Positions 7,060-16,073 of a DNA stretch of 41,806 nt are shown here, in pieces. The translations under genes and the position numbers were made by a program. Below the pieces are notes generated by a model. The model was given only the letters and a program-made list of their open reading frames with translations. It was not told the DNA's origin and did no database searches. This DNA is from Candidatus Poribacteria bacterium WGA-3G (GTDB taxonomy: Bacteria; Poribacteria; WGA-4E; WGA-3G): the NCBI GenBank assembly GCA_000406005.1, contig ASZN01000024.1, positions 27,325 through 69,130 on the forward strand. Reading direction: 5' to 3'. Each line of letters begins with the position of its first letter. Within the stretch, counting starts at the first letter, position 1.

Positions 7060-8736
7060 TTAGGATAGCCCGCGAATAACATCTCCGAGTCCAGCACCGG
7101 CTGGTACCATCGGGAACACGTTTTCTTCTTCGTCAACGATGAAGTCGATGACGACGGGGCCGTCGGTAATCCCTTTTGCCTTCAGGAGTGCAGGAGCGAC
7201 ATCGTCTGTGTGTTCAACGCGCAAACCTGTGGCACCGAACGCCTGCGCGAGCAACGCGAAGTCCGGATTGTCGTGGTAATCGACAGCAGAATACCGTTTG
7301 CCGAGGAACAATTCCTGCCACTGACGTACCATCCCTAAGTACATGTTGTTGATGATAAAGACCTTAAGCGGCAGCTTCATTGTGACGGCTGGCACCAACT
7401 CTTGGATTGTCATGATATAGGAGCCGTCCCCGTTGATATTAACGACGGTTTTTTCTGGGCATCCGAGTTGTGCACCGATTGCGGCAGGCAAACTGAAACC
7501 CATCGTGCCGAGACCGCCGGAATTGAGCCACTGTCGCGGTTCCGTGAATTTGAAATATTGCGCTGCCCACATCTGGTGTTGCCCTACGTCCGCGACAACA
7601 ATAGCATCACTATAGTGTTCATAGATCTGCTCAATAACGTATTGCGGCATGACTTTATCGGCTTTCTGCTCGTATTCAAACGGGTACTTCTGCTTCCATT
7701 CCTGAATTTGATTGCGCCACGGGTCGATATCTGTCGTACCGACCTGTTTGTTCAACTCCGTGAGTACGTTTTTCGCATCACCGACGATGGGAACATCAAC
7801 AGGTACATTTTTTCCGATACAGGAGGCGTCGATATCGATGTGGATTTTTTTGGCGTTGGGTGCGAATTTACTGAGGTCACCCGTAACGCGATCGTCAAAT
7901 CTCGCGCCGATAGCGATAACAAGGTCGGCATCGGTGAAGGCGTAATTTGCGCAGCAGGAGCCGTGCATACCGGGCATCTCCATTGCTAATGGATGCGTTT
8001 CGGGGTACGCGCCGAGTCCCATCAAGGTAACAGTAATCGGAATCTGTGTTTTATTGGTCAGCTGCCGTAGTTCCTCAGTGGCGTTTGCGAGGACGACACC
8101 GCCGCCGGCATAAAGCATTGGACGTTTCGCTTCTTTGATAAGTGCCGCTGCCTTCGTAATTTGTTCCGGGGCACCGTGAACCTGTGGCTTATAGCTGCGG
8201 ATGTCAACTGTTTCTGGATACTGAAACAGTGCTTTGTGTATTTGTGCATCTTTAGCGATGTCAATGATGACAGGCCCCGGTTTCCCTGTGCTTGCAATAT
8301 GAAACGCTTCAGCGACAACATCTGCGATCTCTTCACAGTCTTTGATGAGGTAGCTGTGTTTACAGATCGGTCGTGTTACGCCGATAACATCACATTCTTG
8401 GAAGGCATCACTGCCGATATAGTGTGTAAAGACCTGTCCGGTGATTGCGACCATAGGAATAGAGTCCATGTAAGCGGTTGCAATACCTGTGACAAGGTTG
8501 GTTGCGCCGGGACCGGAGGTTGCGAGTGCGACCCCGACTTTCCCGGTGGCGCGTGCGTAGCCATCAGCGGCGTGTGATGCGCCCTGTTCATGCCGCATCG
8601 GGATCAGTTTGATTTCGGTCTCGTCGTATAGGGCATCGAAAATCGGCATCGCTGCGCCACCGTTCACACCGAAGATATATTCGACACCTTCCCGTTTGAG
8701 ACTATCAACCAGGATTTGTGCTCCTGAAAGTTCCAT
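7060..8736 (-). CDS. ilvB: Acetolactate synthase large (catalytic) subunit
   Basis: Condenses two pyruvates, or pyruvate and 2-oxobutyrate, using thiamine diphosphate. The protein has 558 residues, normal for the family. The N-terminal TPP pyrimidine-binding domain carries the catalytic glutamate E50 in MRHEQGASHAADGYA. The central FAD-binding domain includes GARFDDRVTG. The C-terminal TPP pyrophosphate-binding domain has the motif from GDGS (436) to NN (463-464). It is the first gene of ilvBNC, and its expression should be set by the T-box leader directly upstream. The ATG at 8736 follows GAGG. Confidence 0.97.
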   Translation of the reverse strand: MELSGAQILVDSLKREGVEYIFGVNGGAAMPIFDALYDETEIKLIPMRHEQGASHAADGYARATGKVGVALATSGPGATNLVTGIATAYMDSIPMVAITGQVFTHYIGSDAFQECDVIGVTRPICKHSYLIKDCEEIADVVAEAFHIASTGKPGPVIIDIAKDAQIHKALFQYPETVDIRSYKPQVHGAPEQITKAAALIKEAKRPMLYAGGGVVLANATEELRQLTNKTQIPITVTLMGLGAYPETHPLAMEMPGMHGSCCANYAFTDADLVIAIGARFDDRVTGDLSKFAPNAKKIHIDIDASCIGKNVPVDVPIVGDAKNVLTELNKQVGTTDIDPWRNQIQEWKQKYPFEYEQKADKVMPQYVIEQIYEHYSDAIVVADVGQHQMWAAQYFKFTEPRQWLNSGGLGTMGFSLPAAIGAQLGCPEKTVVNINGDGSYIMTIQELVPAVTMKLPLKVFIINNMYLGMVRQWQELFLGKRYSAVDYHDNPDFALLAQAFGATGLRVEHTDDVAPALLKAKGITDGPVVIDFIVDEEENVFPMVPAGAGLGDVIRGLS

Positions 8737-8789
8737 GCCAATTTCCTCATAAATCGTAGATTTGAATCCTACGGGGAGTTGTTGAAATT

Positions 8790-8827
8790 AAAAAAACCCT
8801 CTCGTTCCATCTTTGGAGACGAGAAGG
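8790..8827 (-). terminator. Intrinsic terminator of the T-box leader
   Basis: On the minus strand CCTTCTCGT (8827-8819) pairs with ACGAGAGGG (8805-8797), followed by seven T (8796-8790). This is the switchable terminator expected between a T-box and the ilvB start. Confidence 0.8.
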
Positions 8828-9137
8828 ACATTTGACTGACCTTACCGTGGTACCACTCCAATTCCCTTTCTCTTATGAGAAAGAGCACTCTTTGGGATGC
8901 GATAACGGGCATCGGACCGACTAATCCTACTAATATTTGTTCAGATTGGCAGCTTCAGGGCGACCTTCAGTCGTGGAAACTTGAGGAGACCTTTCAGCCT
9001 ATGAGTCTCCATCTCTTGCAAGCCCGATCGACTTACTCCTCCCCTTCAACGCTTTTTGGGGGTATCTATTTATATGTTAATTACGCCCGCCGTTTTAGGG
9101 AGTTTCACGGCGATGCTTAAAAAATATTGTGTATACA
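8790..9137 (-). promoter_or_regulatory. T-box riboswitch leader of ilvBNC
   Basis: An untranslated leader of about 350 nt lies between a consensus promoter and ilvB. The conserved T-box UGGUACCACG is at 8855-8846, within the flanking context GGAGTGGTACCACGGTAAGG, and is followed by the terminator at 8790-8827. Upstream is Stem I material with AGTA (9037-9034) on the 5' side and GAA on the 3' side, the pair that forms the specifier-loop bulge. Directly after that GAA the triplet GUC (8964-8962) is the best candidate specifier, which would read tRNA-Val. Uncharged tRNA pairing at the specifier and T-box should stabilise the antiterminator and turn the operon on. The T-box identity is clear; the codon assignment is by position and less certain. 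Confidence 0.88.
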
Positions 9138-9142
9138 CTTTA

Positions 9143-9171
9143 AGTATAACACATTAAAGCGGGGATGTCAA
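9143..9171 (-). promoter_or_regulatory. Sigma70-type promoter of the ilvBNC T-box operon
   Basis: Minus strand: TTGACA (9171-9166), exactly 17 nt, TATACT (9148-9143). The predicted transcript start, around 9136, lies at the head of the T-box leader. Confidence 0.85.
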
Positions 9172-9289
9172 AAAAAAATGATTTGAGCAAGCGACGATGA
9201 GTCGTTAGTTGGTTATTTCGGAAGTAGTGGGTAGGTTTGAAACGCTGTTCGTGCCTACCCCTACTACACCCAAAAGTTGTTATGAAAAG

Positions 9290-9895
9290 TTAGGCGTTCG
9301 CGACGTAGATCTCGTTAACGCGGTTCCAGTTGATGACGTTCGTCCACGCCTCAACGTAATCTGGACGGCGGTTCTGATAGTTCAGATAGTATGCGTGTTC
9401 CCAGACATCAATGCCGAGGAGCGGGGTATGTCCCTGCATGATCGGACTGTCTTGATTGGCGGTGGAATAGATTTCCAAGCCGTCGTCGCCGAGGACGAGC
9501 CATGCCCAACCGGATCCGAAACGTGTGGTTGCAGCAGTAAAAAACTGCTCTTTGGCGGCTTCAAGTGAACCGAAAGCACCGCTTATTGCTGCAGCGATTT
9601 CTCCGCCCGGTTCGCCACCGTTAGGACTCATAATCGACCAAAAAAGGGAGTGATTGGCGTGTCCGCCGCCGTTGTTGATGACGGCTTGACGCTTGTCTTC
9701 GGGGACCTGGTCAAGATTGCCGAGCAATTCGTGAACATCCATATCGGCGAGTGCACCGAGTCCTTCCAAAGCAGCGTTGAGGTTGTTGACATAACCCTGG
9801 TGGTGTTTGCCGTGATGGATTTCCATCGTTTGTGCGTCAATATGAGGTGTCAAAGCATCATGCGCATAGGGGAGCGCTGGTAATGTGTGTGCCAT
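9290..9895 (-). CDS. sodA: Superoxide dismutase, Mn type of the Fe/Mn family
   Basis: Dismutates superoxide to O2 and H2O2. The protein has 201 residues, the family norm. Metal ligands by alignment to E. coli SodA are H27 (MEIHHGKHH), H82 (GHANHSLFW), D163 and H167 (DVWEHAYYL). Gly at residue 78 (GGGHANH) together with Gln148 in STANQDSP is the arrangement of Mn rather than Fe enzymes. No signal peptide, so cytoplasmic. The gene is a single unit with its own promoter at 9989-10017; downstream is the start of the ilvBNC control region. The 118 nt between its stop and the ilv promoter hold no other feature I can recognise. Confidence 0.96.
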   Translation of the reverse strand: MAHTLPALPYAHDALTPHIDAQTMEIHHGKHHQGYVNNLNAALEGLGALADMDVHELLGNLDQVPEDKRQAVINNGGGHANHSLFWSIMSPNGGEPGGEIAAAISGAFGSLEAAKEQFFTAATTRFGSGWAWLVLGDDGLEIYSTANQDSPIMQGHTPLLGIDVWEHAYYLNYQNRRPDYVEAWTNVINWNRVNEIYVANA

Positions 9896-9988
9896 TTAAA
9901 TAATAGCCTCCTGTTTTATTTTACTAATGTGCGTTTGCAAGTTGCGCGCTAAGGGGCGTGCAAGCGATGTACTTAAAAAATCAGAAAG

Positions 9989-10017
9989 AGTATAACAGAT
10001 TTGTCAGAAGTGTGCAA
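9989..10017 (-). promoter_or_regulatory. Sigma70-type promoter of sodA
   Basis: Minus strand: TTGCAC (10017-10012), 17 nt, TATACT (9994-9989), about 95 nt before the sodA ATG. The leader of roughly 85 nt shows no terminator-like hairpin. Confidence 0.75.
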
Positions 10018-10060
10018 GTTTTTTCTCAACGGAGAGGTGGGCAATTTTGTCAGCAGAAAA

Positions 10061-13042
10061 TTAATCGTCTGATGAAGGCGTTTCAGAGATTGCACCGACA
10101 CGGCAGATACGTTTATAGTCGCAGTAGCTGCACGGAGCCGTCTTGTTGCGAGGCGTGATAGGGGTATCGCCTTCTTCTTTAGCGTCTATGAACGTTTCAA
10201 CGCGTGTAATAAGCGGAAAATTACCGCCACTTATTCCATTAACATACTGTGTTAGATAACCGCTTACACGATCAATAACACCCTCAAAACTCTCGTCGGA
10301 CAACATCTGCTGTGTTTTTCGCTTTAGAACGTATGCCTCATTCCTATAAGATTCTTTTCCAATAGCAAGTGTAATTCTACAATCATTCAATCTAACTTTA
10401 TGATACAAACCCGCCGCCGCTTCGTACTCGTCCGCCAGCAGTCGCCTTGCGATCTCAAGATAGATAGGCAATTGAAGTGCGTGTCCCTCAAGGATATCTT
10501 TTATGCCAGGCGTTGAACTTCCACTTTTGTAGTCAATAACATTAAAAACACCTTCGCCTATATCAATACGATCAATTTTCGCGTTGAGACGTACCTCGTC
10601 AATACGGATAGGTTTGGCATGACTGAGAACAGAATCGGTTATCCCCTGCCTACGACCAACGCTGACTTCAAAATAGCGCGGAGTAGTGGTTACATCATAT
10701 TCTCGCTCCACTGCGAGCCATTGGTTCAATGTAACTTTTAAGAGTGCTTTATCTACTGTCCGAAAGAGATCGTCGGAGGCATTGTCGTTTATTATGACTT
10801 CATCTATAAGATCAGTTAGCTGCTGTTTTGCTGCTTCAAAATCTGTTTCACTGCACCGGCTAATAGCGGGTTGCTCTCGACGTTTATCATAGAACCTAAC
10901 GAGAACATTGTGAACCAACTCACCTTTTTCAAGGCTGGATAAACCTTCGGTGTCTTCTTCGGCTTCACTGCTGAGTTGCAAGACTTCAGTTGCAAAGTAT
11001 TGGAACGGACACTTGGCATAAGTTTCCAATTCTGTCACAGAATAGGTCCGTTGCCGCCGTTCTTCTAAACCCGTACGGTTTTCATCAGAAAGAGTCCCTG
11101 CTGTTAACACGCCTTCATAGACAAGATGTTCGTGCGTTTTTTCACGGCTCTTCTCAACTTTAACAACATGATCTATTAGCGGACGCATGTTCGTTAAATT
11201 ATTCGGGAACGGTTTATCGGAAGGTGTCTCTGCTGTCCACATAAAGTTGCCGTATGCGCTGAGGAAACCGGGGACACTGCCGTGTGTAGGATTCGCAGGC
11301 TCGATTGTTTCAACATTAGCAATCGCCTTTAATTGCCTGAGAAATGGCGACGGAATCAGATCCGCTTCGCCTTCGCGCTTGGGTATAAGAAGGTAGAGTC
11401 GCTCGCGAAAAGATTTGAGGACGCGATAGAACAGAAAACGGTTATCGCGTAGGAGTTCCTCTTCATCTCGATATGGGACTTCAGGGAGTAGTGGGTCGGG
11501 ACGAAAATTTGCTGGGAATCTGCTCTCTACAAAATCACCTAAGAAGACCGTATCGAACTCCATGCTTCTGAGTTCACCGAGTGGGACAATCTTGACGGTT
11601 TCGCCCTTTGTTGATGCTTGGTTGCGATAGTTTGTATGTCTCGCAATGCGGAGAAGTTTGTCAATATACGCATTCAGCGGATATAATCTATCACTTTCCG
11701 ATTTTAAGACGCTACAGAGTTCCGTAACAATTCTCTGGAATTGACGGTATGCCTCAATTTCGCCTTCGACAATTCCGTTATTTTTTCTGAGCATCGGGTC
11801 GAGAATCCGTTGAACGACCTCTCCCTTTGTGAGTAGCTTGTCAACATACTCCTGAAACGCATTGGGATGGAATGGACGTGTTTGTGGTGCCGGTTGAACC
11901 TCAGCGAAATAGGCATCGCCTAAAGGGGAGCGATCTGATGAGAGATGAGAAAAGATTGATTTAACGACTTCTGACTTTGTTATCGGTGCGTTCTCGGCGA
12001 GTGAATAGGGGATGCCGTAAGCGGGAAAGGTTTCGGCAATGCGCTGCTGATACTGTCCGATAGTGTAGTAGGCGACACAGATGTCGCTTAGTTTGCAGTC
12101 TCCTTGCGAGACCCGTTTTTGAATCAGAGATGCAATCTGCTCAACTTCATCGGTCCTATCAGTGGGTCTCATCATTTTAATTTCGGACGTTGTGTTCAGG
12201 TCGGCTACCGAATTTGTGCTGCCATTTTCTGTACGGAACAGATTTTCCGCAAAATTTTTGTGGCGATCAGGATCCCGTTCATAGTCAGGATCGATGGTGG
12301 CGTTCGCTTCTGTGAATTGTGAGACGAGACCGTTGATATTTTTATAGAGTGCCTTGTTCTCTGGAACGTAGTCGGTACGAAACCACATTTTTATATTAGG
12401 CATTTCGGCAATACGTGTTAAAATCTTGATGTTGGCTTCAGAAAGGACGGTGAACCCTTCAACGAGGACAAGGTCAACTCTCGGAAATGCGCTTTGCATA
12501 AACTCTGGCTCGAAATTGTTCGCAAGGTATAGGTGTCTTCCTTGTTCGTCTATCCAACCGTCTTCAAGTTTAGTTTCGTAATCCTTATAAATGCGTGCAA
12601 GGTCAACCTTGGTTGGACTGTCTGTCGTAAGGTCTTCGGCTGTCTCACGACGTTCTTTAAGGTGGTTAATTTTTTCCATGACGAGGGAGAGCGTGCTGTC
12701 CGGCACAGAGATGTTTGGGTTGGGTCGAAATGTATCATAACGGTGAGCATCTGGATTATCTGATTGCGGGTTCGCAATCTCGTTCAACCAGAGGTTTTGG
12801 ATCCCCTGTGAAATGTATGTTCTCGCGGGTCGAACTCGGTTGTATAACCTCTGGACGAAATCTACAATGGTATGCACGCGCAAATTGGGAACGGCGCGAT
12901 TTGGATGATAGCCGACCAATTCGCGCTGGCGTTTCATACGCGCGGAATCGGTCGGCACAATGACGACAAAAGTGTGTGCCTGATTGTTTTGGATATGTGT
13001 TTTAAGGGTATTTTCTATATTTTGCATCTTGTCGCGATACAC
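10061..13042 (-). CDS. AddB/RecB-family PD-(D/E)XK nuclease with Fe-S cluster motif
   Basis: A 993-residue protein arranged like AddB, the ATP-dependent nuclease subunit B. Residues ~1-600 form an inactive helicase-like region: DLVLVEGFTVL resembles motif II, and a helicase-C-like part includes FDTVFLGDFVESRFP, but I see no GxxGxGKT Walker A. The C-terminal nuclease has H711 (ELVHNVL), D824 (KIDRID), D837 and K839 (VIDYKSG) and Q857 (LQLPIYLE). Four cysteines, C678 and C971/C974/C980 (CSYCDYKRIC), match the AddB-type 4Fe-4S staple. The GTG at 13042 has AGG 7 nt upstream; an ATG at 13027 is the alternative. It starts 12 nt after metG and is likely cotranscribed. No AddA partner is in the window. 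Confidence 0.82.
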   Translation of the reverse strand: MYRDKMQNIENTLKTHIQNNQAHTFVVIVPTDSARMKRQRELVGYHPNRAVPNLRVHTIVDFVQRLYNRVRPARTYISQGIQNLWLNEIANPQSDNPDAHRYDTFRPNPNISVPDSTLSLVMEKINHLKERRETAEDLTTDSPTKVDLARIYKDYETKLEDGWIDEQGRHLYLANNFEPEFMQSAFPRVDLVLVEGFTVLSEANIKILTRIAEMPNIKMWFRTDYVPENKALYKNINGLVSQFTEANATIDPDYERDPDRHKNFAENLFRTENGSTNSVADLNTTSEIKMMRPTDRTDEVEQIASLIQKRVSQGDCKLSDICVAYYTIGQYQQRIAETFPAYGIPYSLAENAPITKSEVVKSIFSHLSSDRSPLGDAYFAEVQPAPQTRPFHPNAFQEYVDKLLTKGEVVQRILDPMLRKNNGIVEGEIEAYRQFQRIVTELCSVLKSESDRLYPLNAYIDKLLRIARHTNYRNQASTKGETVKIVPLGELRSMEFDTVFLGDFVESRFPANFRPDPLLPEVPYRDEEELLRDNRFLFYRVLKSFRERLYLLIPKREGEADLIPSPFLRQLKAIANVETIEPANPTHGSVPGFLSAYGNFMWTAETPSDKPFPNNLTNMRPLIDHVVKVEKSREKTHEHLVYEGVLTAGTLSDENRTGLEERRQRTYSVTELETYAKCPFQYFATEVLQLSSEAEEDTEGLSSLEKGELVHNVLVRFYDKRREQPAISRCSETDFEAAKQQLTDLIDEVIINDNASDDLFRTVDKALLKVTLNQWLAVEREYDVTTTPRYFEVSVGRRQGITDSVLSHAKPIRIDEVRLNAKIDRIDIGEGVFNVIDYKSGSSTPGIKDILEGHALQLPIYLEIARRLLADEYEAAAGLYHKVRLNDCRITLAIGKESYRNEAYVLKRKTQQMLSDESFEGVIDRVSGYLTQYVNGISGGNFPLITRVETFIDAKEEGDTPITPRNKTAPCSYCDYKRICRVGAISETPSSDD

Positions 13043-13054
13043 GGCGTGTACCTG

Positions 13055-14950
13055 TTAGCTGACTTGCGTGCCGAGGGGCATCTCTGTTTCAAGGGTCGCG
13101 AGGACGACGGAGTCGCCACTTCCTGCGAGAATCATACCTTGCGATTCAATACCACGGATGGTTGCGGGTTCTAAATTCGCGACGACTATCACCTGTTTGC
13201 CAACGAGTGCATCTGGCGTGTAATGTTCGGCGATCCCAGCGACGACCTGCCGTTTCTCAGTGCCGAGGTCTACTTGCAATTTGAGGAGTCGGTCAGCCCC
13301 TTCAACAGGTTCAGCTGTGAGGACACGTGCGACGCGCAGCTCAAGTTTCTGAAAATCCGCAAAGGAGACCAAACCTGTCGTTTTCGGTGCCTGCTTCTGA
13401 TTCGGTTTAGTTGCCGCTTTGGGTTGCGGTTGTTTCTCCTTTTTGGTATCAATGCGCGGGAAAATAGGTTCGCCTCTGCTGACAGTTAAACCTACGGGTA
13501 AACGTCCCCATTCTGCGACGGTATCAAATTCCGCTAAACCGATCTGTTTCTGAATCTTCTCGGCGGTTTCCGGAATAACGGGTGAAATCAGCACAGAGAT
13601 AAACCGGAGTGCCTCCAAACAGTTGTAAAGGATTGTCCCCATCCTCGGTTTAGTTTCCGGCTTCGCGAGCGTCCATACTTGGGTCTGTTGGACGTAACGA
13701 TTGATGCGTCGGACGAACTCCCAAATCGTTTCTAATCCAGCATCAAAAGCGAAGGCTTTTATGTGTTCGTCTAATTTATCTGCCGTTATCTGCGCCATCT
13801 GTTTGATTTCGTCGTCGAATTCGCCCGGTGTTGTCGGTTCGGGGCTTCCATCAAAGTTCTTATTGAGCAAACCGAGGACGCGATTGAGGAGGTTGCCGAG
13901 ATCGTTGGCGAGATCAGCGTTATAGCGTGCGTGCAAACGAGCGGGACGGTAGTCGCCATCGTTCCCGAAACTAAATTCGCGCAGAAGATAATAACGGAAC
14001 GCATCTAATCCGTAGGTCTCGATGTCGGTATCCATATCAATGACGATGCCTCGTGTCTTGCTGAGTGCCTCACCGTCTTTCGTCAGCCATCCGTGTGCGA
14101 CGACCTGCTTTGGAAGCGGCAAATCAACAGCCATCAACATCGCGGGCCAAATCAGGGCGTGAAAACGGGTGATGTCTTTCGCCATTATGTGGACATTAGC
14201 GGGCCAAAAGGCGCGGTAGCACTCACTCTCTGTTTCATAACCGAGTGCTGTAATATAGTTCATCAAGGCTTCGATCCAGACATAGACGATATGCTCTGAG
14301 TCAAACGGCAACGAGATTCCCCACGTGACGGATGATCGGGATATACTTATATCCTCCAATCCGGATTCCAATACACTCAGAAGTTCGTTACGGCGACTTT
14401 CAGGATGGATAAATTCTGGGTTTTCGTGTATGTGATTGCGCAAACGGTCCTGATATTTGGAGAGTTTAAAGAAATAGTTTTCTTCTTCGAGCTGCTCCAG
14501 AGGCAATTTATGGATAGGACAAATTTTTTCATCCGTCAACTCTTTGTCAGGCACAAATCGCTCACACGGACGGCAATAGTACCCTTGATAAGGTGCTTTA
14601 TAGACATCTCCGCTATTATAGAGTGCCTTGAGGAATTTATTGGCACCACGTTTGTGTAAATCGCTTGTTGTGCGCAGGAAGACATCGTGTGAAATATTCA
14701 GTCGTTCCCATAGGTTGGTAAATATGGGTGCCATTTTATCACAATATTCTTGCGGTGCGAGTCCAGCGTTTTCAGCGGCTTTATGGACGTTCGCGCCGTG
14801 TTCATCAACACCCGTGAGAAAGAAAACATCTTCACTTTTGAGACGGTGGTAGCGTGCTAAGGCATCAGCAGCGATTGTGGTATAGGCGTGTCCAGCGTGC
14901 GGTTCGCCATTGACGTAATATATAGGCGTGGTGATGTAAAATGTGCGCAT
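13055..14950 (-). CDS. metG: Methionyl-tRNA synthetase
   Basis: Charges tRNA-Met. The protein has 631 residues, class I. The HIGH box is HAGH (18-21), and the KMSKS box appears as ALSKT (295-299). A zinc knuckle is formed by C126, C129, C144 and H147, the single-knuckle form. The anticodon-binding domain spans about 370-510. The linker is rich in Lys/Gln/Pro, and the C-terminal ~105 residues (from VSFADFQKLELRVARVL) are an EMAPII/OB-fold tRNA-binding domain. A perfect promoter sits at 14999-15027. The AddB-like gene follows after 12 nt. Confidence 0.97.
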   Translation of the reverse strand: MRTFYITTPIYYVNGEPHAGHAYTTIAADALARYHRLKSEDVFFLTGVDEHGANVHKAAENAGLAPQEYCDKMAPIFTNLWERLNISHDVFLRTTSDLHKRGANKFLKALYNSGDVYKAPYQGYYCRPCERFVPDKELTDEKICPIHKLPLEQLEEENYFFKLSKYQDRLRNHIHENPEFIHPESRRNELLSVLESGLEDISISRSSVTWGISLPFDSEHIVYVWIEALMNYITALGYETESECYRAFWPANVHIMAKDITRFHALIWPAMLMAVDLPLPKQVVAHGWLTKDGEALSKTRGIVIDMDTDIETYGLDAFRYYLLREFSFGNDGDYRPARLHARYNADLANDLGNLLNRVLGLLNKNFDGSPEPTTPGEFDDEIKQMAQITADKLDEHIKAFAFDAGLETIWEFVRRINRYVQQTQVWTLAKPETKPRMGTILYNCLEALRFISVLISPVIPETAEKIQKQIGLAEFDTVAEWGRLPVGLTVSRGEPIFPRIDTKKEKQPQPKAATKPNQKQAPKTTGLVSFADFQKLELRVARVLTAEPVEGADRLLKLQVDLGTEKRQVVAGIAEHYTPDALVGKQVIVVANLEPATIRGIESQGMILAGSGDSVVLATLETEMPLGTQVS

Positions 14951-14998
14951 TGTGTTTCTTTGAACTCCGGTCAGATAGTGTTGATTCGTATGCTAAAA

Positions 14999-15027
14999 AT
15001 TATACCACGAGAAGTGCTGTTTGTCAA
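14999..15027 (-). promoter_or_regulatory. Perfect consensus sigma70 promoter of metG
   Basis: Minus strand: TTGACA (15027-15022), 17 nt, TATAAT (15004-14999), about 49 nt before the metG ATG. No T-box or other leader structure fits in the short 5' region. Confidence 0.88.
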
Positions 15028-15096
15028 TTTCTGTTTCGCGGTGATCAGCCATCAACCGTCGGCAGTCGATGGTGTGAGGTTAAAGGAGAGATAAGC

Positions 15097-16053
15097 CTAT
15101 TTGAGTAACTTTAAGCACATGACCTCTAAAGCCAAGGTGGCGTTCGTGTTCGTGTTATCAATGAGGGATTTGGTGTTAAAGACCGTCTGGATGGCTTGTT
15201 GTATACGGAGCCGAGAGTAGCGCGGTACAATGGATTGGAGTTCCGCAATAGAGTGGATATGTGTTATTAATTCGATGGGCGCGCCTTGTTGTAGAAAGAG
15301 TAGGTCGCGATACCATGTGGCTAACTCGCCTAAAGTTTCAGGGTTATTTTTGAAGTGTTCGGCGAGCCTGAAGGCGGCTAATGGATCCGTCTCCTTGAGA
15401 ATTTCTGGGACTTCTTCGGTGTGTACCTCGCCTTTTTCGAGGCGCGCGAGTGCTGTCCCGATCGCGCCATCCGCTGCAATCGCGAGTGCTGTCGCTTGTT
15501 CGGGTGCTACCGAAAACTGTTCGACCAAGATTTTGGCTAATTCTTGTGTCGGCATCGGGTGAAATTGGAGGATTTGGCATCGGGAACGCGTGGTCGGCAG
15601 CAATACTCGGATATTCGATGTTAAGAGGATTAAAACGGAGGCTGCAGGCGGCTCCTCAAGCGTTTTCAGGAGACAGTTCTCTGCCTCTGCATTCATCCGT
15701 TCCACATCCGTCAAGATGTAGATTTTCCGACTCGCTTCAAGCGGTTCGTAGATAATCCGTTTCTGTAACTCTCGAATTTGTCCTATCTTCAGCAGACTCC
15801 CTTCAGGTCGTATGAACTGTAGATCCGGATGGTTCCCGGAATCCATCTTCCGACAGGCGAGACACGTCCCGCATGCCACAGGCGCCTGCGTCTCTTGTTG
15901 ACAAAAGATGAGTTGCGCGAAATAACGCGCCACCGTCTCTTTTCCGACCCCTGTCGGTCCGACGAAGAGGTAGGCACCGGCGATCCGGTCCGATGCCACG
16001 GTATGTTGGAGTTGTTCGACAATCTGTTGATGTCCAATGATTGGATTTTGCAT
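15097..16053 (-). CDS. holB: DNA polymerase III delta-prime (clamp-loader) subunit
   Basis: A 318-residue AAA+ protein of the replication clamp loader. Visible are the P-loop GPTGVGKE (32-39), a zinc-binding cysteine group C51, C61, C64 and C67, the AENCLLKTLEEPP segment and the SRC sensor in TTRSRCQILQF. Delta-prime in enterobacteria has lost a usable P-loop; here the P-loop is intact, as also seen in many other bacteria. It begins 20 nt behind tmk in the same direction, a common bacterial gene pair. The stop is followed by the metG promoter region, so metG is a separate unit. Confidence 0.93.
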   Translation of the reverse strand: MQNPIIGHQQIVEQLQHTVASDRIAGAYLFVGPTGVGKETVARYFAQLIFCQQETQAPVACGTCLACRKMDSGNHPDLQFIRPEGSLLKIGQIRELQKRIIYEPLEASRKIYILTDVERMNAEAENCLLKTLEEPPAASVLILLTSNIRVLLPTTRSRCQILQFHPMPTQELAKILVEQFSVAPEQATALAIAADGAIGTALARLEKGEVHTEEVPEILKETDPLAAFRLAEHFKNNPETLGELATWYRDLLFLQQGAPIELITHIHSIAELQSIVPRYSRLRIQQAIQTVFNTKSLIDNTNTNATLALEVMCLKLLK

Positions 16054-16073
16054 TTTTCTTCCGAAAGATATTT

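Noticed and set aside
8737..9120. Small reading frames (for example 8875-9120) in the region upstream of ilvB
   Set aside because: The region is fully explained as the T-box leader; the frames lack ribosome-binding sites and family features.
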